Positions 1 through 9,727 of a stretch of DNA of 64,000 bases are shown here, in pieces. A program made the translations under genes and the position numbers. Under the pieces are notes generated by a model. That model did no database searches, was not told the origin of the DNA, and saw nothing but the letters and a program-made list of their open reading frames with translations. Location of the stretch: assembly GCA_002633025.1 (NCBI GenBank), contig NMRB01001156.1, forward strand, positions 116,866 through 180,865. The letters are read 5' to 3'. The stretch comes from Notospermus geniculatus (taxonomy: Eukaryota > Nemertea > Pilidiophora > Heteronemertea > Lineidae). Position 1 is the stretch's first letter. Each line of letters begins with the position of its first letter.

Positions 1-729
1 AGGTGGAAAAACGATTGCGGTTGAATTTGTTAATGAATTGTATGTATAACCCAATATGCAAAGGAGGATTCGCTCCACAAAATACCAATAAAAACGCTTC
101 TTTGTTCAGTTATATTTTGGTGGGTGATTGCATGACTGTCAAAGAGAATTTTTTGCAATTATATTCATGATCGATTGACATGACCGTTGACGTTTTGTTG
201 ATTTATCAATAGTGTTTACACCATAACACGTCATAGACATGACGAGCCCCCCCCTCCCGATAAAATGATAAACTGTTGTAAAAAGAAAGTCAAGTTAATG
301 TCAGCGTTGAAAAGCCCCAAGCAGCATAAAAATTCTTCACCCATTTGATGATGCCTCACCCCATGTCTAGGCCCAACCATAATAACCACGGGACTGATGA
401 TACGGCATGTTTTCTCGACTTTGTCCATAAGTTTCAGTCAGCTGAGCTTTGAAAGAGCAACTTAGATTATCACAAGAAATCTTGGACTGGCATTCCAATA
501 AGTGTTCAATGAAGTGTCGAAACTGACGAAATATTTTGCACCCTGTGGATGCAGTATCAGCAGTTTCAAAAATCTAGGATTTCGAATCGGGCAATCGTAG
601 GGGAATGAATTTATTTCCTCTGAGACTGACTTTTTTTTCCATTTCTGATGTAAATCATGGACAAACTGAGGCCAGTGGTATGGTACATACTAGCAACTGA
701 ATAAAGATCTTTCAAAATGGTGTACAGTA
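1..729. other. Left flank without recognisable gene
   Basis: I see no gene here. Open frames are short, there is no clear repeat, and the sequence is AT-rich. The first recognisable feature is the start of the duplicated GPCR unit near 730. Confidence 0.5.
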
Positions 730-830
730 CATGCCACGAATGTTGATTTTAGTGTAAATGATCTATCATTACTCAAAAGGCGGGGCCTTTAGCTTCCGGC
801 GTTGCAGTTTTCTCCCGGCGGCGGTCAACT

Positions 831-838
831 ATATATAA
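831..838 (+). promoter_or_regulatory. Possible TATA box of GPCR copy A
   Basis: ATATATAA lies about 350 bp upstream of the chosen ATG, just after a GC-rich block (TCCCGGCGGCGG) shared with copy B. Copy B has no matching TATA word at this place, so the two promoters may differ. The call rests on the word alone. Confidence 0.3.
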
Positions 839-1182
839 TTTGATACCGTTATTTAGGAGTTCATACTCTTCCATATTCACTTCGACTTCTGAACTGAGCC
901 AAAGTTAGACGAACGTTTTACCGGGACCAGCAACTCGTCGAGGTACGCCTGTATCTGTTCACACCGATACTAGTCTAGTTGTCCGGTCAGGGAGTTTCTT
1001 TCCCCAAAGGCGGGAGTATCGTTACACGCACTGAGGGCTTTTTTCCGCGTCATCCTGCTTGCTAAGATCAAAGGTTCGACAGGGTGATTCAGAAAGAATA
1101 CCCCCTCGCCGATGTTCGGGAGACATTTTCGTCAGTTAGGCCTACAGTTTGTCAGGAGAAAATGTCCCAAGAAAAAGGAACA

Positions 1183-2184
1183 ATGGATACCGCCACACCC
1201 TACACTAAACAAGATGTAGCCGATGTCGTTGACCGCGCCCTAGATGACTTTCGGCAATTCGGCCGTTTTTTCCAGGGTTATGTTCTGATCGTCATCTTGG
1301 CCGTTGGCATTTTCGGTAACACACTTTCCCTCTTCGTATTCTATAGGAATCGTCATCGTGATGAAGCCACTGTCCAGTACCTTTCCTGTTTGGCATGCTC
1401 AGACACGGCTTGCATTCTCAGCTTGGGTTTGACTGATTGGCTGGCATGGGGACTGCGAGCTGTTACGAACAATGACGTTTATGTCGACTTCGTGACAATG
1501 TCGGTTATAGTGTGTAAAGCTAATCGGTTCATATACCAGACAAGTGCCAACCTCTCCTCTTGGCTAATCGTAGCCTTTTCCGTCGAGCGTGCATTCATTG
1601 TTTGGTACCCTCTAAAACGTGCCAACGTCACCTCTAGTCGTCGTATGATGATTCTGGGGGCACTTTTCGTTCTAGCCCCTGCATCAGCGGTCCATGTCCC
1701 AATCCTGATTAATATCTATGTGGATAGTACCTTCAAGAACTGTTATTACGTTTTTGAGGATAAAGTTTGGCGCCTAGTGCTTTGGGTAACTGACAATTCA
1801 TTCTTCAATTTCATACCAGGGTTCGTCATATTAATTTTCAACATTCTCATTATTGTCGGCATCTATAGGGCACAGGCCATGGTTTTAAGCAAACAAAAAC
1901 AAAAGGATACACAAGAGAAGAAAACAGCAATCAGCCTGATGCTTATATCGACTTTTTACATCGTTTTCATGAGTCCATCAGCAATTATTTGGACCATCTA
2001 CAACGGTCCTCTGACACTTGGAGGAGCTGGCGAACATTACATGAAGGTTGTATTCGAAATCGGAAAGTTCGTTGAAAAACTCACTTTCCTAAATTATTCA
2101 ACAAACTTTATCATCTATGGGTTTTCACTGCCCTATTTCAGAAAAGAGGTTGGTAAACTTTGTCGTTGTCGTTGGCGACACTGA
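1183..2184 (+). CDS. Rhodopsin-family G-protein-coupled receptor, copy A
   Basis: This is an intronless gene for a 333-aa seven-helix receptor, probably peptide-binding, at the plasma membrane. Visible marks are TM1 at about residues 31-54 with the GN motif (N46), TM2 with LACSD (D74), C111 before TM3 and C187 in loop 2 (the usual disulfide), and ERA in place of DRY at 135-137. TM5 has P212, TM6 P265, and TM7 carries NFIIY (308-312) where NPxxY is usual. The lysine-rich third loop (about 237-248) and the basic C-terminal tail fit G-protein coupling. An in-frame ATG lies 7 codons upstream and the frame stays open further 5', but I chose the ATG at 1183 because copy B starts there. The layout resembles FMRFamide- or TRH-type invertebrate peptide receptors; the ligand is unknown. 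The neighbour at 4156 is a tandem paralogue. Confidence 0.88.
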   Translation: MDTATPYTKQDVADVVDRALDDFRQFGRFFQGYVLIVILAVGIFGNTLSLFVFYRNRHRDEATVQYLSCLACSDTACILSLGLTDWLAWGLRAVTNNDVYVDFVTMSVIVCKANRFIYQTSANLSSWLIVAFSVERAFIVWYPLKRANVTSSRRMMILGALFVLAPASAVHVPILINIYVDSTFKNCYYVFEDKVWRLVLWVTDNSFFNFIPGFVILIFNILIIVGIYRAQAMVLSKQKQKDTQEKKTAISLMLISTFYIVFMSPSAIIWTIYNGPLTLGGAGEHYMKVVFEIGKFVEKLTFLNYSTNFIIYGFSLPYFRKEVGKLCRCRWRH

Positions 2185-3034
2185 ACATGTAATATGGGTA
2201 ATGGTAGTGCAATATTCGCGATGAAACAGTGTTCTGTTTCGAGGTGTTTTGTCAACCTTGGCCTGATATGCAATTTGGATGTTTAATGTATTGGTAAGCC
2301 TGCGTGGAGGCGTGCTCGGTCTACTGGCACGCCGGTATCAGACATGTCAGAGGTCATTCCACTGTCTTTGTTGGTCTGTGCAAAGGAAGTGTCACCATGT
2401 TGGCTTCTGTCATCATGGCAAGTGCCTGGGGAAATACATGTACATGTACATGTATCATGATGACAGGAGGAAGGTAGTTCCTAATTCACCAAGTTTTTCC
2501 ACGAAAACTGTCCTGGAATCATTCCAAAAATCCCGACGATCTTGTCGGCGTCATGGAGAGACTGTGACTGTCTCCGGCATTGTGAAGCCCGCAAATGTTC
2601 GCGGGCCTTTTAAATTTGCTTTTTTGCGCTTACAATAATTGCAAAATTGAATGGGCGTGAACATTCCTGGGTTTACAAGATTGCGTCATCTTGACTGTTA
2701 CCTTCTTCGAACAAACCGGAGTAATAGTGTCTTTGAAATCGTCTCGGAATTTTTTTCGAAATGCAAAGATTGATGCTTGTGTTCACGGCGTTGAGAAACC
2801 CTGATGCCAGGAATCTCGGGGACAGTATGTAGGGTCTAATTTTTCGCTGGTGTCCTCTCTGCGACATTATGATGATCGCCATGTTACTGAGAGTGAACAA
2901 GCCAATGAGAGAAACTACTAACTACTGTACCTGCCAATAGTCTCTGTCCAATTTTCTTCGATCTGACAGAATAAGCTGCAAATTGACAACTAAGGACACA
3001 CAGAGACGTGTCGATTTGTCTGTAATGCCCCAAT
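2185..3034. other. Downstream flank of GPCR copy A, with antisense TM1-like remnant
   Basis: This stretch belongs mostly to the duplicated unit. It holds a short TACATG tandem near 2437-2453 and a small hairpin near 2587-2606. On the minus strand, about 2820-2930 translates to a hydrophobic stretch ending FTLSNM...QRGHQR. It resembles a GPCR first helix and its loop and has a counterpart in copy B. I see no complete gene. Confidence 0.35.
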
Positions 3035-3372
3035 CACACTGAGCTAGTTCTCAGTACGTTAGAAATTTGCCGAACGGGCTCAAACTGTGTGGAAACGGAG
3101 TGGACGTAGTGGCAACTTTTTACGAACTTCATGGACGGGAAGGGACATCGAGGCATAGGGAGTTTTCGCAAAGCCCCCGAAACGCCAACGCGAACGCCAA
3201 ATCCATTGTTCGACGCCACGAAGAGAGCACCGAACAAAAGGATAGACGTTCGCGTTGGCGTTTCGGGGGCTTTGCGAAAACTCCCTATTATTTGGCCAAG
3301 GGTTACACGTTCTAGCCCGTTTTACGATTTTTTAAGGACGGGACAGGACGTTTTGAGAACTACTTCAGTGTG
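3035..3372. mobile_element. MITE with TIRs and internal perfect hairpin
   Basis: The ends are inverted copies of about 25 bp (CACACTGAGCTAGTTCTCA on the left, a close match on the right). Inside are two perfect 41-bp inverted arms (about 3164-3204 and 3248-3288) containing GCGAACG and TTTTCGCAAAG words. There is no coding capacity, and I could not identify a clear target duplication. The family is unknown. It lies between the two GPCR units. Confidence 0.7.
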
Positions 3373-4155
3373 ACAGGCCCAAGCGTTTCCAAAACAATAA
3401 GGGGTAACACTGACAAAAAGGAAACACTGACAGACGTCGCACAGGCAGCAGACTGCCAATGGCTCACGGGGTCTAACTTTTGAGGACCGTCATGGAATAC
3501 TGTGGAAGGTGAAGGGTACTTCCAACGAATGTTGATTTGATCTGTTATCGTAATGACCGATCGATTTCTCAAACGGCGGGGCCTAGCATCTGGCATCTCG
3601 GGTTTCTCCCGGCGGCAGTCAGTGGGCTGTCATCACAGTTATTACATGCAGTATAGTTCTTGTGTACGGTACTAGTCATATTTAAATCGACTTCGAACTA
3701 AACTGAGCAAACGTTCGACAATACACTTTCCGGGACCTGCAAGTCGTCGAGTTCGTCGGTTCACATCGCCTCTGCCGTCAGGGATTGGTTTCTTTTTCAC
3801 AAAAAAAGCAAAAAGGTATTTATTAAAATAACATCGACATTTTCCCGCTTTGTCTCACGTCCTATAGAACATGGTCAAGTTCGACCGGTTGATTAAGAAA
3901 GAATAGCCTCCCCCTTGATCAGTGTGTGCACCGAACTTCGCCGATGTTTTGGAAGACTTTTTTATTTTGTCCGGAGAAAACCTCCAACGGACAATATCAA
4001 TATGGGCGAATCAAAGAATGTCTCAATCATCGTTCGGGGGCGTTTTATGTCTAGACTGCCGTGAACATATGTATACAGACCATTTCCTATCTAGCTTGCA
4101 GTTTTCTTCCTGACATCATTACGGGGGTATCGTTGGAGGAAGAGAACACGAAACA

Positions 4156-5151
4156 ATGGATACCGCCACACCCTACACTAAAGAAGATGTAGCCAATGTC
4201 GTTGACCGTGCCCTAGATGACTTTCGGCAATTCGGCCGTTTTTTCCAGGGTTATGTTCTGATCGTCATCTTGGCCGTTGGCATTTTCGGTAACACACTTT
4301 CCATCGTTGTATTCTATAGGAATCGTCATCGTGATGAAGCCACTGTCCAGTACCTTTCCTGTTTGGCATGCTCAGACACGGCTTGCATTCTCAGCTTGGG
4401 TTTGACTGATTGGCTGGCATGGGGACTGCGAGCTGTTACGAACAATGACGTTTATGTCGACTTCGTGACAATGTCGGTTATAGTGTGTAAAGCTAATCGG
4501 TTCATATACCAGACAAGTGCCAACCTCTCCTCCTGGTTAATCGTAGCCTTTTCCGTCGAGCGTGCATTCATTGTTTGGTACCCTCTAAAACGTGCCAACG
4601 TCACCTCTAGTCGTCGTATGATGATTCTGGGGGCACTTTTCGTTCTAGCCCCTACATCAACGATCCATGTCCCAATCCTGGTTAACATCTATGTGGATAG
4701 TACCTTCAAGAACTGTTATTACGTTTTTGAGGATAAAGTTTGGCGCCTAGTGCTTTGGGTAACTGACAATTCATTCTTCAATTTCATACCAGGGTTTGTC
4801 ATATTAATTTTCAACATTCTCATTATTGTCGGCATCAATAGGGCACAGGCCATGGTTTTAAACAAACAAAAACAAAAGGATACACAAGAGAAGAAAACAG
4901 CGATCAGCCTGATGCTTATATCGACTTTTTACATCGTTTTCACGAGTCCATCAGCAATTATTTGGACCATCTACAACGGCCCTCTGACACTTGGAGGAGC
5001 TGACCTACAACAAATGAGGGTTGTGTTCCAAATCAGTAAGTTCCTTGAAAATCTTACTTTCTTAAATTATTCAACAAACTTTATCATCTATGGGTTTTCA
5101 TTGCCATATTTCAGAAAAGAGGTTGGTAAACTTTGTCGTTGTCGATATTGA
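4156..5151 (+). CDS. Rhodopsin-family G-protein-coupled receptor, copy B
   Basis: An intronless 331-aa paralogue of the receptor at 1183, with the same seven helices and motifs: GN in TM1, LACSD in TM2, ERA for DRY, conserved C111/C187, proline kinks in TM5 and TM6, and NFIIY in TM7. By my hand alignment about 20 residues differ from copy A. Nine of them fall in residues 283-299, the end of extracellular loop 3 and the top of TM7, while helices 1-5 are nearly unchanged. The C terminus ends CRCRY rather than CRCRWRH. I chose the ATG at 4156 because the sequence upstream no longer aligns in frame with copy A. The ligand is unknown, but the pattern fits a receptor pair with diverged ligand contacts. 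Confidence 0.88.
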   Translation: MDTATPYTKEDVANVVDRALDDFRQFGRFFQGYVLIVILAVGIFGNTLSIVVFYRNRHRDEATVQYLSCLACSDTACILSLGLTDWLAWGLRAVTNNDVYVDFVTMSVIVCKANRFIYQTSANLSSWLIVAFSVERAFIVWYPLKRANVTSSRRMMILGALFVLAPTSTIHVPILVNIYVDSTFKNCYYVFEDKVWRLVLWVTDNSFFNFIPGFVILIFNILIIVGINRAQAMVLNKQKQKDTQEKKTAISLMLISTFYIVFTSPSAIIWTIYNGPLTLGGADLQQMRVVFQISKFLENLTFLNYSTNFIIYGFSLPYFRKEVGKLCRCRY

Positions 5152-5631
5152 ACATACTAATTGTAGGGCAGACCGGGGCTGATTGTAACAGGGGTAGGTT
5201 GTAACAGGTCTAATATTTCGTTGAATATCCACTGGTAGGGGGCTGAGATTCCTGACGTACATTGAAATTGATATTTGCCATCTTTGTACCAAAGGGCATC
5301 TGCATGTCGGACATGCAATCACGATGACCGGAGGAAGTACACGTAATTCCTAAATTCACGAAGTTTTTCCAAGAAAAGTGCCCTAGAATCATTCCAAAAA
5401 TCCCGAGGATTTTTGTCGCCGTGATGGAGAGACTGTGACTGTCTCCGGCATTGTAAAGCCCGCAAATGTTCGCGGGCCTTTCAAAATTCGCGTTTTCGCG
5501 TTTACAAACAATCGCAACATGGACGGCGAACATTCCTGGGTTTACAAGGTGGCATCATCGTAACTGTTACCGTCTACGAACAAACCGGCAGAATGTGTCT
5601 TTGAAATCGTCTCGGAATCTTTTCGAACAAA

Positions 5632-5847
5632 TCAGTAAAGAAAGATTGATGTGTCCACGGCGTTGAACCTTCTGATATATCGAGGAAAACTGCCAGTAAT
5701 CTCACTGGCCAGACAACTAACGTTTCGCTGGTGTCCTCTCTGTGGCATTATGATGGAGGCCATGATGTTACTGAGAGTGCCAAAGCCGGCGAGAAAAGGA
5801 GCCCCGTAACTGCTGACAATTTTACCTACAGTCGATATCACTCCCAT
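5632..5847 (-). pseudogene. Antisense TM1-like GPCR remnant (tentative)
   Basis: The minus strand translates to a hydrophobic helix containing AGFGTLSN followed by PQRGHQR. This is the pattern of a GPCR first helix (a small residue and N at the 1.50 position) and first cytoplasmic loop. A degraded counterpart with LFTLSNM and SQRGHQR lies at about 2820-2900 in the other duplicated unit. No further helices follow in frame. It may be a lone exon, a relic, or a chance open frame preserved by the duplication. Confidence 0.25.
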
Positions 5848-5910
5848 CTTGTAGGTATTCCATGTTCTTTGGTTGGGCCAACGCTAGCCGTGGATGAATG
5901 AGGAACCTAA

Positions 5911-6088
5911 AGGCCTGTCTACACGATCATACATTTGTTCAAAACATCATCATACATTTGTATGATGATGTCCAAGCTTGTGTGTCGATTTCTGTCTTGA
6001 CCTACACAATCAAATATCTGTCCATGAACATCATCACACAAATGTATGATGATGTTTTGAACAAATGTATGATCGTGTAGACAGGCCT
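5911..6088. mobile_element. Palindromic MITE with TAA target duplication
   Basis: The element is an almost complete palindrome: AGGCCTGTCTACACGATCA at the left end is mirrored at the right end, with CATCATACATTTGT arms inside. It is flanked by TAA on both sides (5908-5910 and 6089-6091). A 3-bp TWA duplication is typical of PIF/Harbinger-type MITEs, so that class is inferred. Confidence 0.75.
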
Positions 6089-6091
6089 TAA

Positions 6092-8574
6092 CTCACTAAC
6101 TCAACAGGTGTCATTAGTGGTGAAATCTATTGAATTGAAAGGGACATGCAGGTCTTGATCAATTTTCCACAAAAGGCAACCACCGTATAGGACCTGATTA
6201 CTGTGTGCCGCCCTCTATCACAGTTATGATCCCCATTGTCCATGGAAGGTGAAGTGACTGCAGATGAACACCATTATTTCAGTCATTGCTGCTTTGCATA
6301 AACTACGAAAAACCACAAGCATTGTTGTATTCTGTCTAGATTCCATACTCTCACCTTTGAGAAGTCAACAGTATGTTCATGAAAGGGGCAATAGGGTATG
6401 GAGTGGCTATTTCAGATTGGTAGGGAACGAAATTGCATGAATAGCTGCCTCTCCCCATCCCCATCAACCACCTCTGCTTAGGCGGGCTGCTGAGCAGATC
6501 GTAAACGTCGCCCATTCTGCATCAGCTTCGATTGCCCGTACAGAATCTCAATCCTTTGCGCCGCCTAGTTATTATTTTTGAATCAGTCGACGATCCAATA
6601 ATATCGCTTACAGGTTCATAAAGCAGACGACAGGCGACAGAAGTGAGATGTAAACAAAAAATAGTGTAACTTTCGGCGGAAAAAATGTTCGTATTAAGGG
6701 ATCGTAATGTGCTGTTGTGAGAAGATCTCTCCGTTAAACTGGATGAGAAAGGTACGTTTGGAATTTTATTCTAGAATTGTATTCAATCTTAGACTGTCCG
6801 TGTGAATGCTGGACAAGGTTGTATTGGAAAGCGTCTTGATTTTTTATATTTTTCTCATGTTGTTATGACGTCATAAAGTAACATATTCTGATTGGTGAAA
6901 CATAATTTACAACCGTCCATCGCAGCATTGTAGGGTATCGAGAAAAGCCAGACGCACTGCTTTAAGCTTGATCCGCTTGGGGCGTGCGCTAGTATGAATC
7001 CCAACTTAACTCGTGTTCAGTATACGTACTGCCTCTCCATGCTGACCAATTTGAATATCTGCCCCGGTTGATCTGGCAGTACAGTAGGGCCCGGACTTTG
7101 CTTCCAGTGGGACTATGATCCCTGTCACAAAATCGGTCAGATCCGGAGCCATTTTAAAAGTTACGTTGACTCCATTTGTCGTAGCATAAGTTTCAATTTT
7201 GAAATGAATTATCAGTCTATCCGTTATCTCTCATGTTCTGTACCAAGACAAACCTCGCCGCCGGCACAGCCCTCACGAATTTCCTCAATCCAGCGGATTA
7301 ATCGAATCTGATATTTGCTTGAGCGATCCCGTCACCGCGATGAATTCTTTGCGTCGCGTCAATCCTTCATTATCCGAGTTTGATGGATGGATTACAACGG
7401 GTAATTTAGTGTTGAAACTTTGATGTCTCAAACAGGCTCCCGGCGGCCACGTATGTATGTTAGACGGCGATAAGTAAGCGACAAATTCGGATTTTAATTG
7501 CATCTCCTTGGGCGTGATCGTAGTCTACTGATCTGACTGTCTAGTCTGGTGTAATCAGTTGCCTTGGTGGCTGATTTGAAGTCAATCAAATGTCAGATAT
7601 CACCAGACAAACCAAACCAATGAAGTGAAGCAAGACATTCAAATTGCATGAAGTGATCAGGACTTTCGTTTGGAACAAACCTGGTTCCTGCACGCAGTTG
7701 TATCTCGAATCTTGCCCTGACAAATGTTCCACTAGGAGCAGTCAGCCGTGCCTATTGCCAAAAGATGGCAGCAAAGTTCTAGTAGACCAATACAGAGGAA
7801 AATCCACGTGATTGGTGCTCGATCAAGAATAAATGGGTCCGCTGTATGCACTGAATTGGACCGTAGTGACACCTATTGGTCAACTCACTGAAAGCTCCTA
7901 TTACATGTACTCCTCCCCTCGCTCAGTCCAAGGGAGCGTTGAAGGGCAAAGTGACCGGAAGTCTTGATATGTCAGGACGCATGTGCAGTGCCATGTTTTC
8001 CCAGCTACTGCCCTGATTGGTCAATAACCATGCGTACCCAACGTTTGTGTGAAATCGACAAGACAAGTTTGAAAAGTACATCAAGGCTTCTCGGTAACGA
8101 TTGCATGTCAAATGGAACGTGATCCTCAATGAATGCTTTTGGCACACAGGGAGATCTAAAATAAACCTTCCCTCCATGGACTTCACGGCTTATTGACTGA
8201 GCCCCAGAAATGAAAGTCAGCCGAGCTGTACCCCCTATAGGTTCAACCAGAAGCAACAGAATGGAATAATGTCCCCCTCCGTGATTCATATTGGTCTTCG
8301 ATACTGCAGCACTTAGCAAGATAAAGCTGTCAGATACAAAGGTCCAGGGAAATGACTCCGTGAAAGCCCGAGTCAATACCGGCATGTGGCGGTTTCATCG
8401 GATGTCATAATTGAACCCAATTTCGGCAACCAGGAACCGATAAGGAAGACAACGGAAAAGTAGAGACTTTTCCAATTGTTGTGGAAAAAGACCGGGCTGT
8501 TTTTCGTGACGAGGGAACTTTTCAATCCTTCAATTTAGAGTTTACTATCGCCAAAACGACCTGCCACAAACGTT
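6092..8574. other. Gene-poor stretch
   Basis: I see no supportable gene. The minus strand has open stretches at 7285-7503 and 8005-8385, but their lengths are what chance gives at this base composition, and no family is recognisable. There is no strong repeat structure. Confidence 0.45.
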
Positions 8575-8583
8575 ATTTGAGAA

Positions 8584-9395
8584 GGTAGTATGTAAACATT
8601 GAAACGTTTCAAAAGAAACGAGCCAAATGAAACGACCCAAAATGTTTTTAAAAATACGAAAAATCATAACAAAAATACCAAAAACCTATATTGTATGAAT
8701 AGAGGAATGTAGATTACCCGATGCCTTCATGCTTTTTATCATCATTTTAGCTTTTTCTGCGATTTCTTAGCCAGATTTAGGCTACACTGCGGGGAACGAC
8801 GTCACATTTTCCTCTCGCCAACCTCGCACCCCCGCACCCCTCATAATGGAATGATCGGAATACGCTAATTGGTTGGAATGCTCATGGCTTATTATCTATT
8901 CACAACTCGCATGCACATTGTGTTACAATCTTTGCCCAATATCAAAAACGATATATTTTGAAGACGTTTTGAGGCCTCACACAAATTCCTCACAGAAAAT
9001 AACCATGGCGAGTGACATATAGAGAAAGTATATGATAAAAGGTAAAAGTATATGATAAAAGGTATATGATAAAAGGTATATGATAAAAGATAAAAGGTAA
9101 TTAATAATCGCATAGAGAATTTCTGAAGCGACGACTTCCATATTTGAGATCGGAGACCTTGATCATTGAATGAAAGGGAAGCATGGTGCCATGTCAACAA
9201 TAACAACAGGTGTGTTTTGAACGGGAGACGTGTGTTTTGGGAGATTTTAATGCTATTATGCCATAAAAGTGCCAAAAATGAACTGCAAAACAAAATTACA
9301 CCGTTTCTGCCATGCAACTTTAGATTTAGCATGTTTTTTTGGTCGTTTCATTTTGGCCCGTTTCTTTTGAAACGTTTCAATGTTTACATACTACC
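8584..9395. mobile_element. Mutator-like (MULE) non-autonomous element with 9-bp TSD
   Basis: Long terminal inverted repeats of about 60 bp begin GGTAGTATGTAAACATTG and contain GAAACGTTTCAAAAGAAACG. The flanks carry a perfect 9-bp direct repeat, ATTTGAGAA, at 8575-8583 and 9396-9404. A 9-bp duplication with long TIRs is the hallmark of Mutator-like elements. The 812-bp interior encodes no recognisable transposase, so this is a non-autonomous copy. Confidence 0.8.
9026..9100. repeat. Short tandem repeat (TATATGATAAAAGG) inside the MULE-like element
   Basis: Units of about 13-18 bp containing TATATGATAAAAGG repeat roughly four times inside the element at 8584-9395. Confidence 0.8.
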
Positions 9396-9443
9396 ATTTG
9401 AGAAAGCCATTTAAAAGCGCTTGTTTCCAAGATTAGAATCCCA

Positions 9444-9695
9444 TCACTTGTAGCCCACAAAATCGAATTTGTCACCCAACCTGCTGATGAAGCCCATCTT
9501 GTTGGTGAAATTCCGGTCTCCAGACTTCAAAGGGAGAACTGTCACGGAAGGAGACGTGATGAAACCCTCTAAGCCGCCCTTCTTTCCCGTCCCTGACGTT
9601 TTTGCAACCTTCTGTGTTGGATCCTGTTGCCTCGGAAACGCCTCCTCCGAAATCGGATTGGAATTTAATTTACCTTTCTCATAAAGTGGGAACAT
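9444..9695 (-). CDS. Small basic protein, uncharacterised (probable)
   Basis: A single open frame of 83 aa, rich in Lys, Gly and Phe, with no signal peptide or membrane segment. It contains TSGTGKKGGLEGF in the middle and ends GFISRLGDKFDFVGYK. I do not recognise the family; small axonemal or nuclear proteins can look like this. Coding is favoured by composition: by hand count 52 of 83 codons start with a purine, there are few Cys, Ser or Arg from random codons, and a TATA word lies just upstream. Against it are the short length and the TATA-to-ATG distance of about 30 bp, which leaves almost no leader. The MULE-like element at 8584-9395 lies 40 bp beyond its stop codon. Confidence 0.4.
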   Translation of the reverse strand: MFPLYEKGKLNSNPISEEAFPRQQDPTQKVAKTSGTGKKGGLEGFITSPSVTVLPLKSGDRNFTNKMGFISRLGDKFDFVGYK

Positions 9696-9720
9696 AATAC
9701 TCTTCCAGCCGTCTCCGACC

Positions 9721-9727
9721 CTTTATA
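9721..9727 (-). promoter_or_regulatory. TATA word upstream of the small gene
   Basis: On the minus strand the sequence reads TATAAAG, about 25-32 bp before the ATG at 9695. If used, transcription would start almost at the initiation codon, so it may be coincidental. Confidence 0.3.

Larger units (their letters stand above)
730..2930. repeat. Segmental duplication, copy A (GPCR unit)
   Basis: The block matches 3520-5850 in the same orientation, about 2.8-3.0 kb downstream. Matching landmarks are the GCGGGGCCT and TTTCTCCCGGCGGC words upstream, the whole receptor reading frame, the downstream hairpin GCCCGC-N8-GCGGGC near 2587, and the CGCTGGTGTCCTCTCTG word near 2846. Outside the reading frame the two copies differ by many substitutions and indels, whereas inside it they are almost identical. 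Confidence 0.85.
3520..5850. repeat. Segmental duplication, copy B (GPCR unit)
   Basis: This is the second copy of the block at 730-2930, in direct orientation. It keeps the GGCGGGGCCT and TTTCTCCCGGCGGC upstream words, the receptor frame, the downstream hairpin near 5458 and the terminal GCTGGTGTCCTCTCTG word near 5728. The non-coding parts are clearly diverged, so the duplication is not recent. Confidence 0.85.

Noticed and set aside
1084-1182. Upstream extension of the GPCR copy A frame
   Set aside because: The frame is open 5' of the chosen ATG, but the extension has no counterpart in copy B and would displace the conserved MDTATPYTK start.
8005-8385. 126-codon minus-strand frame
   Set aside because: At about 43 percent GC, several frames of this length are expected by chance in 64 kb; no domain, acceptor or donor supports it.
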